A stretch of 64,000 nucleotides of DNA from Patiria miniata (Eukaryota; Echinodermata; Asteroidea; Valvatida; Asterinidae). Of this stretch, positions 1 through 11,500 are shown piece after piece. Location of the stretch: positions 7,781,598-7,845,597 of the forward strand of contig NW_024037070.1 in the NCBI RefSeq assembly GCF_015706575.1. The letters run 5' to 3'. The translations under genes were made by a program, and so were the position numbers. Each line of letters starts with the position of its first letter. Position 1 is the stretch's first letter. The notes below the pieces were generated by a model. That model did no database searches, was not told the origin of the DNA, and was given only the letters and a program-made list of their open reading frames with translations.

Positions 1-1974
1 CGATACCGATTTCGCATGACCCATGTGCCAGGCATTAGACATCGTGCCACAGACTGTATCTCGCGTCACCCTACTGGCGAGCCTGTCAAACTGATCCTCC
101 CTGACGATGTAGCGTCCATTGATTCCGCACCCGTCATCTTGGCACATTCTAAACGTCTCATGGCTGGCCTGCGCACCCCAGCAACACATACAGACACCAT
201 CGAAGGATGCATCTTCTCATCTGCTGTGTCCTCCCTAGACTCACTCAGCCTCAAATCTGTTACGTGGGACAGGGTTCGTACCGCTACAGCCAGTGACGAC
301 AACATGCAGGGCCTTGTTGACCTCATCGAATCTGGCATACCTGAATTCCGCCATGAGCTCCCTAGACCCCTTCGCGAGTACTTCCAGTTTCGGGATAGCC
401 TACATACCGTTGACGGCGTGATACTCTACAAGGACCGTGTCGTTATACCCCTCTCTCTGAGGGAGGAGGTGTTAGCCAATCTACATGCTGCCCATCAAGG
501 GGTTACCTCTATGACCACAAGAGCCGAAGCATCTATTTTCTGGCCTGGTATCACCCCTGCCATTGCAGCCCTTCGCGCTGGGTGCAACCATTGTAATCGG
601 ATTGCACCCTCTAATCCGAGCGCACCACCCACCCCCCTGACGCCCCCGGACTACCCATTCCAGTGTGTTTGTGCCGACTTCTTTACCTACAAAGGCTGCA
701 ACTACTTGGTAGTGGTCGACCGTTATTCCAACTGGCCGATTGTCGAGAAGTCCTCCCATGGCGCAGCTGGGCTCATCAATTGCCTACGACGCACCTTTGT
801 CACCTTCGGTATTCCTGATGAGCTGGCCTCTGACGGTGGTCCTGAATTCACGGCTATAGCTACACGTCACTTCTTGAAGGACTGGGGTGTACATCATCGC
901 CTTTCCTCAGTAGCTTATCCACATAGCAACTGTCGTGCTGAAGTTGGTGTCAAGACCGTAAAACGTCTGATCATGGACAACACCAGCAGTAATGGTGACC
1001 TCGATACTGACGCATTCCAACGCGCAATGCTCCAGTATAGAAATACTCCCGACAGAGACACCAAACTCTCCCCGGCAATGTGCATATTTGGACGCCCGAT
1101 TCGGGACTTCATCCCCATACCACCTGGCAAATACAGGCCCCATAACACTTGGCGTGAGACCTTGGCGGCTCGAGAAGAAGCTCTCCGCAATCGCCACATG
1201 ACAGGTGCCGAGCGCTGGTCCGAACACACCAAAAGGCTCTTGCCCCTCGTCGTGGGTGACCACGTCCGCATCCAGAATCAGACAGGGCCACACCCCCTTA
1301 AATGGGACAAAACTGGCATCATAGTTGAAGTCCGCCAGTTTGACCAATACGTTGTGAGGGTTGATGGTTCAGGAAGAGTGACCCTGCGTAATAGGAAATT
1401 CCTGAGAAGGTACATTCCCGTACAAATACGCACACCACGATTGACAATGGATGATGACATCGGAGTGCGTCAGCCGACAGTTCGCCGGATCATCCCACGC
1501 CAAGGCATTGTGTACAAGACAAATCCGACCAGTCACGAGGAGGTTCATTGTCCACCAAAGCCGACTGCTAACCCAGTGCCCAAGTCGACACACTCCCCCA
1601 CCGCAACTGGCGCCACTCCACAGCGACTCTCGTTGCCCTTGGCACATGCTACAGACCCTGGCACATCGCCCAGAATGACCCAGGACCCTCCGAGTCAAGA
1701 ACGTCGGCCCCTTGTTGATGCTCCGCCCCCACCTATGGATGAGTCGTCACAAGCCAGCAGGCCCAGCGGCCCAGTACCTTCGATGTTGCCTCCCCAGGTC
1801 ATTGGTACCAAGCCCGCTACCCCTCCCGCAGTTGACACCCAGCTGCTGCACCCAGGCGGTCCGGTCGCAGTACTAACAAGCCTGCCTGGCACTCTGACTA
1901 TGATATGTGATCCTATTAATTGGATCATACTTTACCCTTACGTTTCCAGTTTTTGGTGTTACAGTTTAGTCTAG
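1..1974 (+). mobile_element. Ty3/gypsy retrotransposon, 3' part of pol (RNase H tail and integrase)
   Basis: This is a long reading frame that is already open at the window edge. It starts with the last residues of an RNase H domain ([16 protein letters not shown]). It continues with an integrase H2C2 zinc-binding region (HAAHQG, then CNHCNR), and then a DDE core with the acids in CADFF, SDGGPEF and CRAEVGVKT. After that come a KWDKTG-type C-terminal region and a proline-rich tail. The order RNase H then integrase is that of Ty3/gypsy (Metaviridae) elements. The visible part looks whole as a reading frame; gag, protease and reverse transcriptase would lie to the left of the window. No host gene shares this frame. 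The family call is firm, the clade is not assigned, and an intact frame suggests a fairly young copy. Confidence 0.93.
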
Positions 1975-2048
1975 ATTAACCGTTAATAATGTTCTTGATT
2001 CATGTTCTGTCTAGATTAACCGTTAATAATGTTCTTTATTCATGTTCT
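1969..2048 (+). repeat. 40-bp direct repeat, two copies, after the gypsy pol frame
   Basis: Two adjacent 40-bp copies begin GTCTAGATTAACCGTTAATA and differ by one base as read. The first copy contains the pol stop codon. This looks like a small local duplication in the 3' untranslated part of the element. Confidence 0.85.
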
Positions 2049-2096
2049 CAGTCTTTGTCACACCAAAGGACACATAGGAACATTTTGTGCCAAAGA

Positions 2097-2116
2097 CTTG
2101 GGGGGAGATAGAGGAT
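2097..2116 (+). other. Polypurine-tract-like run of the gypsy element
   Basis: A purine run (TTGGGGGGAGATAGAGGA) lies ~120 bp after the pol stop. Ty3/gypsy elements carry such a tract just before the 3' LTR. I could not define an LTR after it, because only one copy would be in the window. Confidence 0.5.
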
Positions 2117-2579
2117 TACCAACCTTTCTTAATCATATTACATTTCTGTTTGTCTATTTGCAGACCGTGTTCATTGTTGAAGTGACCAAAACAAAGAGAC
2201 AGCGTTCTTATTTACTAACTAGGAACAACCACACGGTGTTGGGCCATGGATTACCACAGACTTTGCCACACACATCAACTCAAAATATGCATGTTTAAAT
2301 CCATGTTTGACTTTTTCAACATGCCGCCAGAGGGCACTCTAACATTTGATGACGTCACCTGTAAAATATTTGTACAGTATACTGCCTAGGCAGACACTCA
2401 CATAGTTGAAAGCAAGTTCGCATCTTCTGCCGATTTCAAATAATAAGACACAAATCCGGTTTCGACCGGAAGGAAGGGTCACGTGATTTTGCACTTAATA
2501 CCATAAATGAAGACCCTGCAATATTTTATCGACTGCCATAAAAACAAAATCACATTTGTAGCAGTTGATTTTATATTGA

Positions 2580-4056
2580 TGTAACCGGATCAAGTTCTTC
2601 AAGCTGATTTTATTGCATGAAACAACAGTAATCATACAAAACAAAAAGGGGTTGGTATATTGGCTATAAGAAAAGGAAAGAAATGGAAACAATAATAAGT
2701 AAAATGAAAACTAAAACTAAACAATAATAATCTAAGTCGTTATACAGTAACTCACGCTAATAAAGGAAAATATAAACTTGTGTAAAGATCAACTAAAAAA
2801 AAAGAGAGCGAATACTTAATGAGGCTTTCACTAACACATACCTGTGCTCTTTAACTCAAAGAACACAGTCTCCAAAGAGAAAACTATTATGTCTCAAAAC
2901 ATCAGTGCTCCACTGAATAAACCTGTGTGGCGATGTGCCAATGATTGTATATCAATTACTGGAACAAACTTAATCGAAACAAGGCAACTTCATCGCTAAA
3001 ACATCAATATCGATACATGCAATACTGTGCACTCTTACAAGTCCATGATATATGGCAATTGATAAACTCACTTCCTAAATACCAGCATCACACTCAGCTA
3101 AATAGCCCTAAGGGGGTTTTACTCCAGAAGACAGTAACATAATCTCTAAAGGGCCTCATTGTTTCTAGCAGAGCCCAGCCACCTATGTGGTGTCTGATCA
3201 AGCTAACTGATAAGCAGAGGCACTGCTTGCTGACCTATATACACAAAAGCATAGGCCTGTGGCCACATGGTCTAAACTACTGTAAAAGGTTCAGCCAAAA
3301 CACCATGCAACTTCCAGCATTTCCAACTTAATAAAATCACAGAAATTAGTTAAAATACAATACACTAAAAATGGAAACTGTCTAAGGTACACTGGCATCA
3401 TTCAATAAGCACTTAAAGATTGAACTTCAACTGACTCAACTAAATCGGTCTCCTCCTTAGTCTCGAATTATTACTAGTAAATCTATAAATTTAATAATCC
3501 TAAAGCTACATGATATAAATAAATATTCATCATCATTAAAATGGTCAGTGAACAAAGTTTATCCACTGCAATGATCGTTGGTCGCAATCGGTTCAAGAAA
3601 TAATCACAATCAATTTGGAACACAATTCTAAATGCCAGAATTATACTCAACAAACAAAACAACTTGATTTCCTTAAGTGTCCAGTCAAATTGGTGCAAGG
3701 TAGCTCAATCAAGCTAATAATAAACTATCAAGTACCTAATAAAAACAAGAGGACAGAGATAAAACTCACCAATAAGATGCTATGAACTGGAACAAAAGCT
3801 AAACAGGTTTGGTGTCTGGATCTGCAGTAGGTCTTCAAGGAACAGTGTTCAGTGGGAAAGTGAGTGGCAAAGTGATCCTATCTACACTGTGGTCTTGGGT
3901 GTAAGCCCTGGTCAGCTATGGGAATTGCCCTGGGGCATAAGCTGCCAGACCTCACTACATTGTTGTGCAATTAAGACAAGGGGGGAGAGATAGTTTGTGC
4001 CCTTCCAAGAGAAAAACTAAACTTAACAACCAGTCCACCAAAGGTGGCTGGTCACA
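2580..4056. mobile_element. 1.48-kb insertion with TG...CA ends (solo-LTR candidate)
   Basis: This stretch interrupts one module of the array. The sister module at about 5195-5225 shows the uninterrupted site. The element begins TGTAACC and ends GGTCACA, which gives TG...CA ends and near-inverted 7-bp termini. It is flanked by TTGA on both sides (2576-2579 and 4057-4060), a 4-bp target duplication, or 5 bp (ATTGA) if the last A is counted. These marks fit a solo LTR, but a non-autonomous DNA element is possible. A purine run (AAGGGGGGAGAGATAG) lies ~70 bp before its right end. No protein is recognised inside. Confidence 0.6.
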
Positions 4057-5993
4057 TTGATTTTCAAAGATTAAATCTAGAAATCTTTGATTGTTTGTAA
4101 TACGATACTTGATGACGTCATTATGACGTCATTACCAGAAAGTTCAGGAGCTATTTCAACTGTGCTATATACAGCCAAATCTTGATTATATCTATCACGG
4201 TATATTTTCTAGCACTTTTTTTAAGGTTTAAAGGTCTTTTTATTGTAACTTCTGGTCTGATGAGGTAATCAATTTTTTTTCGCACACAGGTGCACGTTGT
4301 CTGCATTAAGGTCATCATGCATACTAATTTTGAAGCGATTAATTACCGCAAACTTCGCCACAGACATCAAGTGAAAATGCGTTTCTGACGTTTTTTAACC
4401 TGCCGCTAGAGGGCGCTCCAACACTTCATGGCATCACCCATTATTTGTTTTGAAAGGTCAATCCAGGCAGACACTTAAATCGTTAAAAGCAAGTTCATAT
4501 CTTTTTCCACTTTCAAATTATTAGGCACTTCCGGTTTCGACCGGAAGGAAGGCCTGTGATTTTGCACGCACAAGATAAATTGAAGATCATGTATTATCAC
4601 TGTCGATTCCCGCAAAATTCAAGTTCCGGTATCGCACGGTTGGTTTTATATGGAATTTCAAAGATTAAATTTATTATTTTTTGAAGCGCCGTCACGTGAC
4701 CCGTGATGACGTCATAATGACGTAATTGCAAAAAAGCACATCTTCAGTGGGTTGTGCATTCATGTATTGACAATTGAAGTTCATATGTTTTGATTTTGAC
4801 AAACAGTTCTGGAAACGAATGTGTCTAGAATAAAAAAATAACTAGAGGTTGTAGGAACAACCATACGGTATTAGGCCATGGATTACCGCAAGTTTTGCCA
4901 CACACATCAACTCAAAATCCATGTTTAAATTCATGTTTGACTTTTCAACATGCCGCCAGAGGGGGCTTTAACATTTGATGACGTCACATGTACAATTTTT
5001 GTACAGTTCTGCCTAGGCAGACACTCACATCATTGAAAGCAATTTCACATCTTCTGCCAATTTCAAATAATAAAGCACTTCCGGTTTCGACCGAAAGGAA
5101 GGGTCACGTGATTTTGCACTTAATACCAAAAATGAAGACCCTGCAATAGTGTATCGATTGCCATAAAAAACAAAATTAAATCTGTAGCGGTTGATTTTTT
5201 ATTGATTTTCAAAGATTAAATCTAGAAATCTTTGATTGCTTGTAATATGATACTTGATGACGTACGTCATTGTGACGTTATTACCATAAAGTTTAGAAGC
5301 TATGTTAACTGTGCTATATAGCCAAATCTTGATTCTATCTATCACTTGATTTTTTTAGCAATTTTTGAAGGTTTAAAGGTCTTTTTATTGTAACTTCCGG
5401 TCTGATGACGTAATCAATTCTTTTTCGCGCACAGGTTTTGCCTGCATTAAGGTCATCATGCATACTAATTTTGAAGCGATTACTGCAAATTTAGCCACAG
5501 ACATCAAGTGAAAATGCGTTTCTGACGTTTTCTAACCTGCCGCTAGAGGGCGCTCTAACATTTGCTGACGTCACCGATCATTTTATTGAAACGGTCAGCC
5601 CACCCACAGACTAAAATCGTTGACAGCTAGTTCATATCTTTTTTCACTTTTAAATTATTAGGCACTTCCGGTTTTGACCGGAAGGAAGGGTCACGTGATT
5701 TTACGCGCACAAGATAATATGAAGAGCATGTATTATCATGTCGATTCCCACAAAATTCAAGTTCCAGTCTCTCACGGTTGATTTTATATTGAATTTCAAA
5801 GAATAAATTTATTAATTTTTGAAGTGACGTCACATGACCCATGATGACGTCATGATGATGTCATTAGAAAGGAGCACATCTTCAGTGGGGTGTGCATTCA
5901 TGTATTGACAATTGAAGTTCACCTATGTTTTCATTTTGACAAACTGTTCTGGAGAAGAATTTGCTGAGGAGAATAATAACAAAAACAATAGTA

Positions 5994-6150
5994 AACTCAT
6001 AGAATAACAGTAGGTTTTGGGCTCATAGCCCAACACCTAATAATAGTAAACCCTTACAAAAACAATAGATGTTGGGCTAAAAGCTCAACACCTAATAATA
6101 GTAAATTCTTACAATAACAATAGGTGTTGGGCTCAGGCCCAACACCTAAC
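5994..6150 (+). repeat. Tandem ~55-bp units, each with a perfect or near-perfect hairpin
   Basis: Three units share a spacer like AATAATAGTAAATTCTTACA followed by a stem such as TAGGTGTTGGGCT and its complement AGCCCAACACCTA. The stems differ slightly, and the differences mostly keep the pairing. The array ends where the next super-unit starts (AACTAGAGGTTGTAGGAACA). Confidence 0.8.
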
Positions 6151-6206
6151 TAGAGGTTGTAGGAACAACCACACGGTGTTGGGCCGGCCATGGATTACCG
6201 CAAACT

Positions 6207-6680
6207 TACCTTGCATTACGAAACCGGTGTAGCGTGAATATCCGACTCCATGAAATGTGACTCATTGGTAGTATTGCGCACGCGTGAGTACGATACTATG
6301 CTATTTTTAGGATCGTTTCGGGAGAGTGACCTGTCACGTGCGTGGGATTAACCAATAATAGGGGAAAAGGGGTCCGATTTTCATAGGAGTCGGATTTTCA
6401 TGTGACACCGGCTCTCTTAAGAAAGTGGCTAGTTTCACACTGTTGAAAGCCCCTGAGGAGCCCTTAAGTAAACCAAACTCCCCTCCCTGCTCCACAGTCC
6501 CAGCGAGATAATGACTTGTGGTTAAATGAAATACCAACTGTTAGCCACACTGATTTCTGGAACTCTACTTTCTGGTGAATTGCGGTTTTATGCTAGCATA
6601 ACAGTAACAGGTCGTTCTCAGCCATTTATTCACGGATTTTCACATTTCAACATTCAACATATAAAACAAGTTAACATTTC
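6207..6680. other. Unclassified insert inside the module array
   Basis: Between the left edge of a third super-unit (~6150-6206) and the shared module tail (from ~6681) lies sequence with no match to the sister units. I see no coding exon and no clear terminal repeats. It may be an insertion or a replaced segment. Confidence 0.4.
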
Positions 6681-6919
6681 AGGTACGTCATTCCCGAAAA
6701 ATTCAAGTTCCGGTCTCTCACGGTTGATTTTATATTGAATTTCAAAGATTAAATTTGTTATTTTTTGAAGTGACGTCACCTGACCCATGATGACGTCCTG
6801 ATGACGTAATTGCAAAAAAGTACATCTATATGGGTTGTGCATTCATGTATTGACAATTGAAGTGCATATATGTTTTCATTTTCAGTTCTGGAGAAGAATT
6901 TGCTGAGGAGAACAAAAAT

Positions 6920-6969
6920 AGTAAATTCTTACAATAACAATAGGTGTTGGGCTCAAGGCCCAACACCTA
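6920..6969 (+). repeat. Single hairpin unit of the 5994-6150 type
   Basis: It has the same spacer and the same stem (TAGGTGTTGGGCTC, then the complement ending CCCAACACCTAA) as the three-unit array about 0.9 kb upstream. It closes the last module. Confidence 0.8.
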
Positions 6970-6989
6970 AAACAACAACAACAAATTTT

Positions 6990-9205
6990 CCACTACATGG
7001 AGCAATTTCTCGATAAACATGGCTCCAACATTTTCCTTGGGGCCCACGATATCAGTCAATGGAGTCTGAGATGATAGCTTCTGGATACAACATTCGGGTC
7101 TGTATATGAGGTCTCGATACAGGCATGCGCATGGCAAATCACATCACATCAATATACTTTTTTTTCTCAATCAAAATTCAACCTCCTACTTAGATTGAGA
7201 CTCGGGTATAGGACACACAGACTCGTCCTTGGTATACTTGGACTTCGACAAAGACATTAGAGGAGTGGGACTCAACGAAGTTGATTTTAATTAATCAAGA
7301 AAACAGAAGGAAATATTAGTTCATACGGTTTAAATGGGATCCTTGCAAACCACCTGCTGTATAGCTATGAACTAGAACTCTGCCTGTGGCCTTCGGTTTG
7401 GGGCTTTGATAACGCACCTTTATGGAATACAAACGCAGTTATTATGCAAATTGCCTTAAGAAAAGATCAACGTCACAAGCTTGTCATAGGTTGCTGCACA
7501 AGCATGCGCCTATAGCCGGTGTTGAATATTGTATTTTAGCAAAGCAAAACAAGTTTGGCGAACGACGTGTCTGCAACAATTAGGCACTAGGAGTGGGTAG
7601 CAGGGTTAAACATGTAAATACATGGAGTTCAATGGTGGATGTTTAAGTACGGTGGTATACACAGTACCTGTGATACCTGCGTCCGTTCCATTCACTGCAT
7701 GGACGCTGCATTTTGTAAAATAAAATACATTTTGATACGTTGCAATGACGCTGTTAATTACTTTTTAGTTACAATGTGCTACAGCAGGGGCGGAGCCACA
7801 AATCAGATGGGGGCAGACGTTTTAGTCATTAATTGTGGCGTCTGAGTTTTTTGAAAGAGTGCATCAAGGGGACAGACACCGTTGTGTGAAAATCACTCCA
7901 AGTTTAGATTGAGATACTCAAAGGAAAAGGAAAGAATAAATCCTCCAAATGATTGTTATTATTTTCTTGCAGATGGTTGTTTCTTTTAAGGTAATACAAT
8001 CATGAGTTTTCGACCTACGTACACGCTCTTTTAAAGAGGCAGTGGTCCCGCATCCAAAAATAACAAATTATATAGTGCAGTGAAAACAAGGTTATATAAT
8101 GGGCTAATAATGGCGACTAATTAGTGTTCGACTGGAACCTCTACTAAAATGTGGTGTGCCTAGACGAATGATCTCTTAGATTATGCACTAAACTTGTGAG
8201 TTTTGACTCCATGTGTGTGTACACTGAATGTCACATTCTCTCATGGGCCATGAGAGAAAAGGTTATAGTGTTATCAAAGAATTTTTGCACTCCTAAAATA
8301 GTGTGTCTTCACCAGATTTGTGGTGGCCTTGTATGGAATTCTTTCTATGGTAGCACTAATTACTGCATCAACAACACAATAATTGTTTATAAAGCTGTGG
8401 CTACCGTTGCGAGTTTTAATCTGGCATGGAAAAAGTATTGTGTTCTGTTGTTAAACCTGAAAAATACGGTTGAATAAATGAAGCATATACTTTCCGAGAG
8501 AAAATAAAAGATCGTCTTTTGCCGTATGTGTTCTAGATTTGTCAAATCTTCTTACTTCGGCCAGGTTTTAATATGGCATCAATGAACTGTGTCAAAATAA
8601 ACATGAACGTGTAGTTCCTAATCTCTGTGGCACATTTTCTCCATCAGTCATATGCCACCAGACCACTGATGGGGTCAGTCTCTTCAAACAGTAGGACGTG
8701 TACCAGTCTAGTCTTAGGTTTCAAATCTAATCATTTTGCTTTTCAGGTGCAAACTTTAGAAGAAAAGTGTAATTTAATACATTAAATTGAGACCTCAAAC
8801 TTGAATGGTGAAACACTGAGGACCTTGCATTTGCCTCGTGAAATGTTTGGAGAATTTTGTCAGCTATTAAGAGTGAGTGAGTCAAGCTGGGCTAACTTTA
8901 GTTTTTTATGTTTTCGGCACTCACGGCCATATGGGCCCAAAAAGTGTCTCAACTGGACTAGAACACATGGTTTGGACGGTCCCAGACAATGTTGGGAGCA
9001 TGCATGGTCAAGTTTGGGCGTAATATTAACGGCTATTTATACACATGCAATAATCTACGAACATGAAGACAAGATGATCGCTCGATCAATTCTTTATGCA
9101 ATGAGGAGGAATCACATGAACATTTTAACTGGTTCACAGTCCCAAAGGTTTGTGCACAAATTGCCTGGTTTGCTATTGACATACCAAAATATAACCGATT
9201 TCCCA
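6990..9205 (+). repeat. Old tandem duplication, copy 1 (~2.2 kb)
   Basis: This aligns with 9206-11196 at an offset of about 2.17-2.21 kb, with many substitutions and indels. Landmarks shared in order are ACAACATTCGGGTCTGTA (7087, 9295), TTCAACCTCCTACT, the TGCAATGACGCTG block (7741, 9913) and CCTCGTGAAATG (about 8834, 10931). No known protein is encoded. The longest frame (8801-9268) has no recognised domain and is not conserved in the sister copy. Confidence 0.8.
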
Positions 9206-11196
9206 GATTGTATGGAACATTTAGTCAATAAAGGCTGCAACATATTTTCTCTTGGGCTCACGATGTAAATTAATGGATTTTGAGACATCAGGACACAACA
9301 TTCGGGTCTGTACATGAGTTCATAATACAAGCCAAATCACATGACATCTATATATATTTTTCTCTCCATCAAAACTCAACCTCCTACTCAGACTGAGACT
9401 CAGATATAGGGCACACAGACTCGCACTTGGTATACTCGGACTCTGATTCAGACTTTATGACAGGGAAGTAACGAAATTGATCAAGAAGAACACAAAATAT
9501 TGGTTCACAGGGTTTAAACAGGTCCTTGCAAGCCACTGCTGTATAGCTATGAACTAGAGCTCTGCTTGTGGCCTTGGATTTGAGGAATTGATAACGCACC
9601 TTTATGAAATTCCAACGCACTTATTATGCAAATGACCATAAGAAAAGATCAACATCACAAGCTTGCCATAGGTTGCTGCACAAGCATAATGCGCCTAAAG
9701 CTGGTGTCGAGTGTTGAATTTTAGCAAAGCAAGAACAAGTTTGGCGAACGACGTGTCTGCTACAAAGAGGCTAGGAGTTGTGTAGCAGGGTTATACATGT
9801 AAATACATGGAGTTCAATGGCGGATGTTTAAGTACGGTGTGTATACACAGTACCTGCGATACCTGCGTCCGTTCCATTCACTGCATGAAAGCCATCATAC
9901 ATTTTGATACATTGCAATGACGCTGGTAATTACTTTTTAGTTACAATGTGCTACAGCCAGGGCGGAGCCAGAAATCGGATGGGGGAAGGCGTTTTAGTCA
10001 TTAATTGTGGCTTCTGAATGCATGAAGGGGACGACACACCGTTGTTTGAAAATCACTCCAAGTTTAGATTCGGATACTCAAAGGAAAAGGAAAGAATTAA
10101 TCCTACAAATGATGGTAATTATTGTCTAGCAGATGGTAGTTTCCTTTAAAGAAATAAAATCATGAGTTTCTGATCTGTGTAGTACACGTGCTTTTAAAGG
10201 TGCAGTTGGCACACACAGCCGAGAAAAACACATTATATAGTGCAGTGAAAACAAGCTTATATAATGGGCTAATAATAGCGACTAATTAGTGTTCGACTGA
10301 AACGTCTACAAACATTTGGTGTGCCTACACGAATGATCTCTCAGATTATGAAATAAAATTGTGAGTTTTTACTCCATGTGTGTACAATGAATGTCACATT
10401 CCTACGTCAACATAAAGAGCATTGCAAAACAGCGCGAAAAGTGAGGTTTTCCATTCAGCAGCTAATGTAACACTAATAACTGCATCAAGAAAGCAAAAAT
10501 TGTTCATGAAGTTGTGGTTAACGTTGTGAATTTAATCTGGCATGAGAATATATTGTGTATTGTTGTTAGTTTGAAAAATAAAAGGTTGAATAAATGAAGC
10601 ACACTTTCCGAGAAAAAAGGATCATCTGCTTTATGTGTTCTAGATTTGTAGCATCTGCTTGCTTCAGCCATGTTTTAATACTGCATCAATCAACTGTGTC
10701 AAAAGAAACATGTAGTTCCTAATCTCTGTGGCATATTTTCTCTATCAGGCATGCCCCTAGACTACTGATGGGGTCAGTCTCTTCAAACAGTTGGACATGT
10801 ACCAGTCTAGTCTTAGGATTCAAATCTAATAATTTTGCTTTTCAGGTGCAAAATTTTGAAGAAAAGTTACATTTAAAAATTGAATTGAGACCTCAACTTG
10901 AATGATGAAGTACTGAGAACCTTGCATTTGCCTCGTGAAATGTGTGGAGAATTTTGTCAGCTATCATAGAGCGTCAAGCTGACCTAACTATAGTTTTGCA
11001 TGTTTCATCCTATCGAAAGTGTCTCAACTGAACTGAAACACACGGTTGGGACGATCCCAGCCAAAGCTGGGAGCACGGTCAATTAAGTTGGGGCGTAACA
11101 CTAACAACTATGTTTAGTGTTAAGTTATACACATGCAATAATGTACGAACATGCAGAAAAGACTATCGCTCAAATTCGTTATGCAATGAGGAGGAA
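9206..11196 (+). repeat. Old tandem duplication, copy 2 (~2.0 kb)
   Basis: This is the diverged partner of 6990-9205. It ends at GCAATGAGGAGGAAT, after which a module fragment follows, so the right edge was cut by, or formed together with, that repeat. The visible divergence suggests a much older event than the 5.4-kb duplication further right. Confidence 0.8.
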
Positions 11197-11500
11197 TTTT
11201 ACGCACACAAGATAAATAGAAGAGCATGCATGTATAATCATGTCGATTCCCGCAAAAATCAAGTTCCGGTCTCTCACGGTTGATTTTATATTGAATTTCA
11301 AAGATTAAATGTATTATTTTTTGAAGTGACGTCACGTGACCCATGATGACGTCATAATGACGTAATTGCAAAAAAACACATCTTCAGTGGGTTGTGCATT
11401 CATGTATTGACAAATCAAGTTCATATGTGTTTTCATTTTGACAAACGGTTCTGGAAACGAATGTGTCTTGGAGAAATTAAAAAAAAATAGTAAATTCTTA
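11197..11500 (+). repeat. Isolated fragment of the 2.2-7.0 kb module family
   Basis: From TTTACGCACACAAGATAAAT to about 11500 the sequence matches the right half of the modules (compare 5699-5970). It includes TGACGTCACGTGACCC, a second TGACGTCA, and the tail TTGTGCATTCATGTATTGAC. It lies ~4.2 kb from the main array, on the far side of the duplicated segment. Confidence 0.8.

Larger units (their letters stand above)
2216..6969 (+). repeat. Array of ~0.6 kb repeat modules rich in palindromic factor-binding-like motifs
   Basis: Related modules recur in direct orientation. Four carry the same ordered boxes: a CTCF-like box (CCGCCAGAGGGC or CCGCTAGAGGGC) at about 2324, 4403, 4951 and 5540, usually followed by TGACGTCA. 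About 120 bp later comes TTCCGGTTTCGACCGGAA or a close variant, and in three of the four modules CACGTG. The linker half-units carry more CRE palindromes, with two TGACGTCA at 4113-4120 and 4124-4131. A common left edge (AACAACCACACGGTGTTGGG) recurs near 2223, 4858 and 6163, which gives ~1.2 kb super-units each made of two modules. No protein-coding frame of note is present. It may be a non-autonomous transposon family or a tandemly grown satellite. Confidence 0.8.

Noticed and set aside
8801-9268. 155-codon frame on the plus strand
   Set aside because: No domain is recognised and the frame is not kept in the sister tandem copy at 10900-11190.
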